A stretch of DNA of 9,407 nucleotides from Planctomycetota bacterium (GTDB taxonomy: Bacteria; Planctomycetota; UBA1135; JALUZX01), in contig JALUZX010000353.1 in assembly GCA_027011425.1 (NCBI GenBank), positions 1 to 9,407 of the forward strand, read 5' to 3'. Numbering within the stretch: the stretch's first letter is position 1; each line of letters begins with the position of its first letter. This document shows positions 1 through 5,678 of the stretch, in pieces. The position numbers and the translations under genes were made by a program. The notes beneath the pieces are model-generated. The model was not told the DNA's origin. It did not search any database and saw only the letters and a list, made by a program, of their open reading frames with translations.

Positions 1-762
1 GGGGAAGAGGCCGGCCGCCACCAGGCCGGCGGGGTGGGCGATATCGGCGAGCAGGATCGCGCCTACCTGGTCCGCGGCCGCCCTCAGCCGGTCCCAGTCG
101 ATGGCCCAGGGGTAGGCCGACGCCCCGGCCACGATCAGCCTGGGCCGGTGCTCGCGGGCGAGTGTTTCCACGGCGTCGTAATCGAGCCTTCCCGTGGATG
201 GATTCACCCCGTAGGGAATCACGTGGAAGAACATGCCCGACCGGTTCGCCGGGCTGCCGTGGGTCAGGTGGCCGCCGTGGGTCAAGTCGAGACCGAGGAC
301 CGTGTCCCCGGGGCGAAGGAAGGCGTTGTATACGGCGTTGTTGGCGGCGGCCCCCGACAGGGGCTGGACGTTGGCGAAGATCTTCTCGGCCGGCCACTCC
401 CCGGTGGCGAAGAGCCGGGCCAGGCGCTTCTGGGCCAGGGCCTCGATGAAGTCGGCGTAGTCGCAGCCCTTATAGTATCGGAGATCCGAATATCTCCGGT
501 AGTAGGCCAGGTGCTTGGGATAATCCAGGGGGTCCCGGTTGGCCCCCTCGGTATACCGCCATGAAGGATAACCTTCGGCGTAGATGTTGGAGAAGGTCGA
601 GGTGAGGGCCTCCCGGACCGATCTCGGGCAATGGCTCTCCGAAGCGATCAGGATGATCTTCCTCTCCTGCCGCTCGTCCTCCAGGTCCAGGATCTCCTTG
701 ACCTGGGAATCCGCCTCCTCCAGGGGATCCTCGAAAAAGAATGGGGGTTTCCTGCCCGTCAT
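1..762 (-). CDS. glyA: Serine hydroxymethyltransferase, long form (5' part; C-terminus beyond the window)
   Basis: PLP enzyme that converts serine plus tetrahydrofolate to glycine plus 5,10-methylene-THF in the cytoplasm; it is the main entry of one-carbon units. Only the first 254 codons are present, read leftwards off the window edge. Family landmarks seen: IASES (39-43), NIYAEGYP (59-66, with the substrate-binding Tyr and Glu), NVQPLSGAAANNAVY (131-145), LTHGGHLTHGSP (160-171), VAGASAYPWAIDW (211-223) and LLADIAHPAGLVAAGL (237-252). D240 and H243 of the last motif correspond to the PLP-ring Asp and the nearby His. The PLP-lysine segment lies outside the window. Between EGYPSWRY and KGCDYAD there is an insert of about 27 residues (71-97) absent from E. 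coli GlyA; I recall such long forms from several deep bacterial lineages. The ATG at 762 has GGAG five bases upstream. The gene lies 118 nt after phoU on the same strand, so co-transcription is possible but unproven. No riboswitch is recognisable in the gap. Confidence 0.95.
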   Translation of the reverse strand, partial: MTGRKPPFFFEDPLEEADSQVKEILDLEDERQERKIILIASESHCPRSVREALTSTFSNIYAEGYPSWRYTEGANRDPLDYPKHLAYYRRYSDLRYYKGCDYADFIEALAQKRLARLFATGEWPAEKIFANVQPLSGAAANNAVYNAFLRPGDTVLGLDLTHGGHLTHGSPANRSGMFFHVIPYGVNPSTGRLDYDAVETLAREHRPRLIVAGASAYPWAIDWDRLRAAADQVGAILLADIAHPAGLVAAGLFP

Positions 763-880
763 GGCCGCTCCACGGTTTTGGCTGGTTCCGGTCTTCTTCC
801 CCCTTCCCGGGGAGGCAAGGTAAAGCAAGTCCCCCGGGAAATCCCACCATGAAAGTGGGGAGAAGAGCCCTGAATTTCGC
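763..880 (-). other. phoU-glyA intergenic gap with a GC-rich inverted repeat
   Basis: This 118-nt gap separates phoU from glyA. It contains CCCGGGG and CCCCGGG arms about 19 nt apart (roughly 806-838), plus a weaker CCCAC/GTGGG hairpin near 847-863. Neither is followed by a U-tract on the minus strand, so I do not call an intrinsic terminator. I saw no convincing glycine or THF riboswitch motif and no clear sigma70 promoter. Confidence 0.3.
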
Positions 881-1555
881 TTAGTCCACTCTGTGGCGGT
901 CGCCCAGGAAATCGATCTTGTGGACGGGCTGGACCACGGCGCTGGCGATGTTCCCCAGGTGAGCTGCGACCCGCTTCAGGTAACGGAGAAGGAGCACGTA
1001 GCAGACGGCCTGGTTGGTGGAGAGGTCCGAGCGGGCCACATCCTCCACCTTCTCGTCGCAGAGCTTGGCCAGCCGGTAGTCCTCCTCCATGACCCGCGTG
1101 GCGTGATCTTTGGATGTCTCGAAGAAGGCGGCCCGGGTCTGGGGAAAGAGGACCTCCACGTCGCAAAAAAGCCGGGAGAAGAAGTTCCGCCAGCTCCCGG
1201 CCAGGGGGGTCTCCATGAGTTCGGCCACTTCCACGAAGTTCTTGCAGTAGTCCCCGATCCGCTCGGCGTCCTTCACCACGGACATCATCACCAGGGTGGC
1301 GACTGTATCCTCCTCGGGATTCATGGAGATGTGCTCCACGAGCCTTTTCCGGATCTTCCGCTCCGTCTTGTTCACCTTCACGTCCAGGGACCGGATCTCT
1401 TCCCGGGCGGCTTCGATGTCCTTCTCCTCCAGGAAGAGCTTCTTGGAGGCCCGGAACATCCCTTCCCCTTGGAGGAGCATGGTCTCGAAGTCCTGGAGGA
1501 CCTGGTTCATGAAGGAGGCGCCGCGCCAGGCTTGGATCAACGTTCGGAAGAGCAT
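881..1555 (-). CDS. PhoU-domain phosphate regulator
   Basis: A 224-residue, mostly helical, acidic and basic protein with no signal peptide or membrane segment, close to the usual PhoU length of about 220-240. The PhoU signature is clear in the first repeat: LVMMSVVKDAERIGDYCKNFVEVAE (residues 88-112 in parts), where ERIGD (98-102) is the metal-cluster motif. The second repeat is degenerate: YLKRVAAHLGNIASAVV (192-208) has K194 and A198 where Glu and Asp are usual. PhoU proteins restrain phosphate uptake and, with PstSCAB and PhoR, damp the Pho response. Here the gene starts 15 nt after the stop of a Na+/phosphate cotransporter, so its likely partner is that carrier, as in fused YjbB proteins. 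No pst or phoR genes are in view. The ATG at 1555 has a modest G-rich site (GGGGG) about seven bases upstream; M16 is a less likely alternative start. Confidence 0.88.
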   Translation of the reverse strand: MLFRTLIQAWRGASFMNQVLQDFETMLLQGEGMFRASKKLFLEEKDIEAAREEIRSLDVKVNKTERKIRKRLVEHISMNPEEDTVATLVMMSVVKDAERIGDYCKNFVEVAELMETPLAGSWRNFFSRLFCDVEVLFPQTRAAFFETSKDHATRVMEEDYRLAKLCDEKVEDVARSDLSTNQAVCYVLLLRYLKRVAAHLGNIASAVVQPVHKIDFLGDRHRVD

Positions 1556-1570
1556 GCCACTACCCCCGGA

Positions 1571-2674
1571 TCAATGCAGGGCCTCCTCCAACAAGAGGAG
1601 AAGGCCGGGAATCCCGAAAAACACGATCAACACGTAGACGATGGCCCATCTCTTCTTCTCCGCCGCAATCTCCGCGAAACTCCGCGCCAGCCAGAGGGTG
1701 GCCCGCCGGACGGGCGGGATGGGGAAAAGCAGAAGGATGCCGGAAATGTTGAAGAAAAGGTGCACAAGGGCGATCTGGAGGCCCGCCGGGGCGGCCAGGC
1801 TGGCGAGGAGGGCCGTCACGGTGGTCCCCACGTTGGCGCCCAGGGTGACCGGGTAGACCTGTTCCAGCGTAAGGAGCCCGGCCCCGGCCATGGGAACGAG
1901 AAGGGATGTGGTGATGGAGCTGGACTGGACCAGGACCGTGACGATCAGCCCCACCAGCATGGCCTGGGCCCAGTTTTTTCCAAGGAATGCCGAGAAGAAG
2001 CCTTCCAGCCGGGAGAGCATGACCCTGCGGAGGGACTTGACCAGGTAGATCAGGGCGAAGGCCACCAGGAGAATCCCCATGACCGCCGCCAGCACGCCCG
2101 AGAGTTGGGGAGAGAGCCCCATGCTCTCCAGGCCGTGCACCAAGGCCTTGGCCGGAGGCTTGAGAAGGAGTTCCACAGGCCCGTGGATCTTGTGGGCATG
2201 GGCGCCGCCGGCGCCGAGGAGACCGGCCACCCACCCGGAGAGGTGCTCCAGGTAACCCGTGGTGAGTTCCAGGGGGAGCAGGATGGCCACGGCGGAGAGG
2301 TTGAAGTAATCGTGGACCGTGGCGGCGGCGAAGCACCGGCGGAACTCCTCCTTTCTTCCGATGCTCCCCAAGGCCACCAGCAGGTTTGTGATGGTGGTGC
2401 CGATGTTGGCGCCCATCACGATGGGGATGGCCAGAGGGACGGGAAGGGTTCCAGAGGCCACCATGCCCACGACGATGCTGGTCGTCGTGGAGGAAGACTG
2501 GATGATGCTCGTGGCCAGGACCCCGATCATGAGGGCCACGATGGGGTTGGACGTGGCGGACATGAGGTTCATGGCGAAGGGTTTCCCCAAGGCCTTGAAC
2601 CCCGTGCCCATGCAAGTAATCCCCTCGAGGAAGAAAAGGAGAAGGAGGAGGATCCAGGGAACCTGGACCCACAT
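1571..2674 (-). CDS. Na+/phosphate cotransporter, NptA/YjbB family (transport domain only)
   Basis: Inner-membrane carrier of the Na/Pi-cotransporter II family (PF02690 type), 367 residues from the chosen start. The fold's two inverted repeats are visible: SIIQSSSTTTSIVVGM with Q59-S62, followed by VMGANIGTTITN (about 86-97), and VLVQSSSITTSLLVPM with Q250-S253, followed by LGANVGTTVTA (about 278-288). The paired QSSS and GANxGTT motifs form the substrate and Na+ site in the family. Many hydrophobic segments run from WILLLLLFFLEG at the N-terminus to WAIVYVLIVFFGIPGLLLLL at the C-terminus. The C-terminal PhoU domain of E. coli YjbB is missing and is supplied by the next gene, 15 nt downstream. 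I chose ATG 2674 because AGAGGGA lies just upstream and the protein then begins at its first membrane helix. The frame stays open to a TTG at 2926, which has no ribosome site and would add an 84-residue polar, proline-rich leader. Direction of transport (uptake or export) cannot be told from sequence. Confidence 0.93.
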   Translation of the reverse strand: MWVQVPWILLLLLFFLEGITCMGTGFKALGKPFAMNLMSATSNPIVALMIGVLATSIIQSSSTTTSIVVGMVASGTLPVPLAIPIVMGANIGTTITNLLVALGSIGRKEEFRRCFAAATVHDYFNLSAVAILLPLELTTGYLEHLSGWVAGLLGAGGAHAHKIHGPVELLLKPPAKALVHGLESMGLSPQLSGVLAAVMGILLVAFALIYLVKSLRRVMLSRLEGFFSAFLGKNWAQAMLVGLIVTVLVQSSSITTSLLVPMAGAGLLTLEQVYPVTLGANVGTTVTALLASLAAPAGLQIALVHLFFNISGILLLFPIPPVRRATLWLARSFAEIAAEKKRWAIVYVLIVFFGIPGLLLLLEEALH

Positions 2675-2964
2675 GGATTCCCTCTTGGAGGGTTTCAGGG
2701 GAGGGGGTTCTCCCTCGGGGACCTCCGGGCCTTCCAGGCCGCGGGAGGGGGAAAGAGCGGAGATCTTCCCCTCAGGCTCAGAAAAAGAGGAAGAAATCCC
2801 GTTTCCCTTGGAAAAAACACCAGGATGAGAGGAGGACAAAGTGGTTCCCTCGCAGATATTCAGGAGCCCGTGAAGATCGAGCAAGAAGAACGAGGGGATC
2901 TTGCAACCTGGGACACGCCTTCTCAAGAGTTTTCATCGGAAAGGCCAGGGGGCCCCATCCCGGG
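2675..2964 (-). promoter_or_regulatory. 290-nt leader/intergenic region upstream of the Na+/Pi cotransporter gene
   Basis: Between the Rieske-like gene and the transporter lies a stretch with no gene I can support. The minus strand carries a weak promoter candidate, TTGCTC then 17 bp then GAATAT (about 2849-2888), with poor matches to both boxes. It also has an unusual T6 run near 2812-2819 without a convincing stem in front of it. The transporter frame is open back to 2926, so an N-terminal extension is possible but unlikely. Confidence 0.25.
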
Positions 2965-3273
2965 TCACTCCAGGTCGGCCAGGACCTGATCCCCTTCGAT
3001 CTTCACGGGGAAATGGCGGACCTGGCAGTCCGGCACCATGGCGCAAACTCCTTCCCGGACGTCGAACTTCCAGCCGTGGAAGGGACACAGCAAGTCCCCT
3101 TCCTCGGAGACTACGGCCTTGCTCAAGTCGGCGCCTTCCCGGCAAAAATCCAGGAAGACGTAGAACTCTCCGTCCAGGTTGAAAACCACCAAGTCCTTTC
3201 CTTCGACTTGAACCTTCCGGCCGGCCCCTTCGGGGACCTGGGAAACCCGGGCTACAGGGACGTATCTGCTCAT
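2965..3273 (-). CDS. Small Rieske-type [2Fe-2S] ferredoxin-like protein with one altered ligand
   Basis: A 102-residue soluble protein with the layout of stand-alone Rieske ferredoxins (BphF/NirD-like): strands around VPEGAGRKVQVEGKDLVVFNLDGEFYVF, then the cluster loops, then FDVREG and a final FPVKIEGDQVLADLE. Canonical Rieske proteins use C-x-H, 15-17 residues, then C-x2-H. Here the second pair is intact (C63-P-F-H66, in CPFHGWKFD), but the first reads C44-R-E46, so Glu replaces the ligand His with otherwise normal spacing. It may bind a variant cluster or none, as in cluster-less NirD-type subunits. I prefer the ATG at 3273, with AAGGA eight bases upstream; an ATG at 3282 is possible but its GGAAGG abuts the start codon. 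A plausible promoter lies at 3331-3359. It is divergent from a CxxC redox protein and 290 nt upstream of the phosphate carrier. Confidence 0.85.
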   Translation of the reverse strand: MSRYVPVARVSQVPEGAGRKVQVEGKDLVVFNLDGEFYVFLDFCREGADLSKAVVSEEGDLLCPFHGWKFDVREGVCAMVPDCQVRHFPVKIEGDQVLADLE

Positions 3274-3330
3274 GGATCCCATCCTTCCCGGACGCCGTGG
3301 ACAGGGCCCGGGGCGAGAAAAGAAAACAGC

Positions 3331-3359
3331 ATGATCGTTCTCACACCGAGGGGTTTCAA
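3331..3359 (-). promoter_or_regulatory. Candidate sigma70 promoter for the Rieske-like gene
   Basis: The minus strand reads TTGAAA (3359-3354, 5/6 to the -35 consensus), a 17-bp spacer, then GATCAT (3336-3331, 4/6 to the -10 consensus). Transcription would start near 3324, leaving a leader of about 50 nt before the ATG at 3273. It lies in the 155-bp region shared with the divergent DUF1858 gene. Confidence 0.45.
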
Positions 3360-3428
3360 GCCGGGGGAGAGCTTCCCTTCGAGGGAGAGAGGGTAGGATG
3401 GCTTGAACCTGACAAAAGGAGAAAGGTA

Positions 3429-3638
3429 GTGATTCGAGCCGACGACTACATTGAGGACCTCCTGGAGCGCTACCCCGGGATCAACGCCTTCTTGCGGGAG
3501 AGAGGGGTGGTCTGCATCCAGTGCGGGGAACCCGTCTGGGGAACATTGAAAGAGCAAGCCCAGGCCAAGGGCCTGGATGTGGAGGCCCTGGTAAAGGATC
3601 TCAACCAGGCCTTCTGCCGGGGAGAAACCGAAAGCTGA
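3429..3638 (+). CDS. DUF1858 CxxC redox-disulfide domain protein
   Basis: A 69-residue protein, about the whole length of a DUF1858 domain (the small domain often found with hybrid-cluster proteins or ScdA-like proteins). Seen: an N-terminal VIRADDYIEDLLERYPGINAFLRERG, in which the helix 'xxLLExYPxxxxxLxxxG' is typical, then VVCIQCGEPVWGTLKEQAQ with the C29-x2-C32 pair, then GLDVEALVKDLNQAF. The family's exact biochemistry is not settled; a thiol/disulfide or metal-related redox role is inferred from the CxxC. The frame is open to an ATG at 3297, but GTG 3429 has a very good AGGAG seven bases upstream and begins exactly at the domain, so I take GTG. It is divergent from the Rieske-like gene and 147 nt upstream of the histidine kinase, separated from it by a terminator-like structure. 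Confidence 0.85.
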   Translation: MIRADDYIEDLLERYPGINAFLRERGVVCIQCGEPVWGTLKEQAQAKGLDVEALVKDLNQAFCRGETES

Positions 3639-3659
3639 GCCTCCCCGGGACCGTTCTCT

Positions 3660-3674
3660 GGAACAAACTGTTCC
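3660..3674 (+). repeat. Short perfect hairpin after the DUF1858 gene
   Basis: GGAACA-AAC-TGTTCC forms a 6-bp stem with a 3-nt loop, 22 nt past the stop codon. It has no U-tract, so it may be an mRNA 3'-end stabiliser rather than a terminator. Confidence 0.4.
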
Positions 3675-3685
3675 CTGAAACCCTC

Positions 3686-3759
3686 GAGGCGCCCCGGGAA
3701 ATCCTTCCCGCCCCTCCCTCCGGCTCCTCCTCCCGGGAGGAGGGGGATGCCTCTTTTTT
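3686..3759 (+). terminator. Branched terminator-like structure between the DUF1858 gene and the kinase gene
   Basis: An outer stem GAGGC-CCCC (3686-3695) pairs with GGGG-GCCTC (3742-3752, one small internal mismatch) and is followed directly by a T7 run. Inside are GGGAA-ATCC-TTCCC (3696-3709) and a perfect 18-nt palindrome CCTCCTCCCGGGAGGAGG (3726-3743) that competes for the last bases of the outer stem. Together they resemble an intrinsic terminator for the DUF1858 gene. This supports starting the kinase at 3786, beyond the T-run. Confidence 0.45.
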
Positions 3760-3785
3760 TCTGCAACCTCCTCCAGGAGACGGGC

Positions 3786-5678
3786 ATGAGAGACCAGGAT
3801 GCCCAGGATCGGGCAAGTTGGCTTGTGGAGAGGGAGCTGGTCTCCAGCGTAGGCTGGTTCATCCGGGTCCGGTGGTTTCCGGCCCTGGCCTTGGCTGTTC
3901 TTCCCTGGCCGGCATCCTACATCCCCGGCCTTAGAGTCCACGCCCTTCCCCTCTCTTTCTGCGGCCTGCTCCTCCTGGCGGGGAACACATACCTCTTCTT
4001 TCTCCAGAAAAAGATCCGGGCCCGCCCCCAAGGGGATGACGGAGCGCGCCGCCAGGTCCAGGCGGCCCGGGCCCTCCTCTTCGGGCAAGTCGTCCTGGAC
4101 TGGACGGCCACCTTGACGGCCCTCCACTGGACGGGGGGCGTGGACAGCCCCTTGCTCCTGCTCTTCCTGGTGCACTTGGTTCTCGCCGCCGTGCTCTACG
4201 AAAAACGGGAGGCCTGGACCCTTTCGGGCCTGGCCCTCCTCCTCGTGGCGGGCCTGGCCGCGGCACGACGCCTGGGGATCCTGGGATGGCACCCCCTGAT
4301 TCCGGGACTCCCCCCCGCCTCGGCTCTCCAGGACGCCCTCACCCTTTCAGCCTTCGGCCTGGTGACCTTCTCCATCACCTGGCTCGCCACAGCCCTCTCC
4401 TCCCGCTTCCGCAAGAGGGAGAGGGTGATCCTCGCGCTCGGGGAAAACCTGGAGATGGCCTTCACCAGGACCCAGGCTCTCTACTCCCTGGCTCGTGCCA
4501 CCAGTTCCACCCTGGACCTGGATGAACTCTTGAACCTCCTCACCGAAAGAGTGGCCCGCACCATCGGATCCCGGGCCTGCATCATCCACCTGGTGGATCC
4601 CGAGACGGGGGAACTGAAATTCGCCGCCGGTTTTGGGATCGATCCGGACAAGCCCTCCCCGGAGGTGGACCTCAAGGCGAGCGGCCTGGCCCGGCGCGTG
4701 CTTGCGGGGAAGAGCGTCTTCCTGGAAAACCTTCCCAACATCGACGATTCATGGGCCCGCAAACTCGCTGCCCGAGGTTGGTGTTCCCTGGCCGCGGCCC
4801 CCGCCAGGGGGAAAAAAGGCGTGACCGGGGTCATCTGGGCCCTTTGCCTCAGGACCGCGCGCCTCGGCCCGGAGGACGCATCCTTCCTGGAGGCCGCGGG
4901 GATCCACGCGGGGATCGCCCTGGAGAACGCCCTGGCCTGGCGGGCCATGCGCGACCTGGACGAGGCCAAGAGCAGTTTCGTCCGGCTCGTGACCCACGAA
5001 CTCCGCTCCCCCATCGCCGTCGTCTTGAGCCTTCTCAGGACACTCACGGGAGGATACGCGGGGAAACTGGAGGAGAAGCAGATGGACCTGTTGCTCCGGG
5101 CGCAGAACAGGGCCGAATTCCTCTCCACCCTGGTCGACGACCTGCTGGCCCTGGCCGAAGGCAAGACCCTTCCCGAAGCCCAAGGCCCAAAGGAGGCCGT
5201 GGACGCGGCCGCCGCCCTCCAGAGAGTGAAAGAACGGTTCGAAATCCCGGCCAAGGAAAAGAAGCAGCAATTCACGGTTCTCGTGGAGGGGGAGGGCCCT
5301 TTCCTCGTGCCCGGGACGCAGGGCTCCATGGACCGGATCCTGGACAACCTCGTCTCGAACGCCGTCAAGTATACGCCCGAAGGCGGCAAGGTCTCCATCA
5401 GGCTCCGCGGGGAAGGCGACCGGGTTCTCCTGGAAGTCGAAGATACGGGAATTGGGATACCAAGGGAATCCCTTCAAAAACTTGGGAGCGAATTCTACCG
5501 GGCCCCCAACGCCAGGAGGATCGAGCCCTCCGGCACGGGCCTGGGCCTGGCCATCGTAAAGAGCCTCCTCGAGGCGGTCGGGGCCGAGCTTTCCATCCAG
5601 AGCGAAGAAGGAAAGGGAACGCGCTTTACCGTCCGCTTTCCCCGCGCCGCCGCGCCGGAGCCCGCCCCGCGGGATTGA
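3786..5678 (+). CDS. Membrane sensor histidine kinase: 6 TM, GAF, HisKA, HATPase_c
   Basis: A 630-residue two-component sensor. Order: polar N-terminus; about six TM helices (residues 27-47, 52-73, 94-114, 122-140, 147-166, 182-208); a GAF domain (about 232-386, starting LARATSSTLDLDELLNLL); HisKA with phospho-acceptor H404 in THELRSPIA; HATPase_c with the N box NLVSNAVKYTP (about 521), D553 in DTGIGIP and GTGLGLAIVK from 583. The TM3-TM4 loop is T-GGVDSPL (117-123), resembling the GGxxNPF loop of RegB/PrrB redox kinases; quinone sensing is an inference. There is no HAMP or PAS domain and no response regulator nearby, so it is an orphan here. I prefer ATG 3786, with AGGAG six bases upstream; ATG 3747 also has AGGAGG but only three bases away, and it lies inside a terminator-like hairpin region. 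The 3' end overlaps folC, on the other strand, by 53 bp. Confidence 0.93.
   Translation: MRDQDAQDRASWLVERELVSSVGWFIRVRWFPALALAVLPWPASYIPGLRVHALPLSFCGLLLLAGNTYLFFLQKKIRARPQGDDGARRQVQAARALLFGQVVLDWTATLTALHWTGGVDSPLLLLFLVHLVLAAVLYEKREAWTLSGLALLLVAGLAAARRLGILGWHPLIPGLPPASALQDALTLSAFGLVTFSITWLATALSSRFRKRERVILALGENLEMAFTRTQALYSLARATSSTLDLDELLNLLTERVARTIGSRACIIHLVDPETGELKFAAGFGIDPDKPSPEVDLKASGLARRVLAGKSVFLENLPNIDDSWARKLAARGWCSLAAAPARGKKGVTGVIWALCLRTARLGPEDASFLEAAGIHAGIALENALAWRAMRDLDEAKSSFVRLVTHELRSPIAVVLSLLRTLTGGYAGKLEEKQMDLLLRAQNRAEFLSTLVDDLLALAEGKTLPEAQGPKEAVDAAAALQRVKERFEIPAKEKKQQFTVLVEGEGPFLVPGTQGSMDRILDNLVSNAVKYTPEGGKVSIRLRGEGDRVLLEVEDTGIGIPRESLQKLGSEFYRAPNARRIEPSGTGLGLAIVKSLLEAVGAELSIQSEEGKGTRFTVRFPRAAAPEPAPRD

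Noticed and set aside
763..880. A glycine or THF riboswitch upstream of glyA
   Set aside because: I could not find the conserved cores of either class, and the gap is short for a tandem glycine riboswitch.
893..2989. A 698-codon open frame on the plus strand across the phoU and Na+/Pi carrier genes
   Set aside because: Its product is Gly/His/Glu/Asp-rich with no recognisable domain, while the opposite strand encodes two clear families. It is a GC-bias shadow.
3747..3785. Kinase start at ATG 3747
   Set aside because: AGGAGG is only three bases upstream and the codon falls inside a palindrome/T-run structure; ATG 3786 has better spacing.
3270..4292. A 340-codon minus-strand frame opposite the DUF1858 gene and the kinase N-terminus
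   Set aside because: No domain and low-complexity Gly/Pro/Arg content; both genes on the other strand have motifs and ribosome sites.
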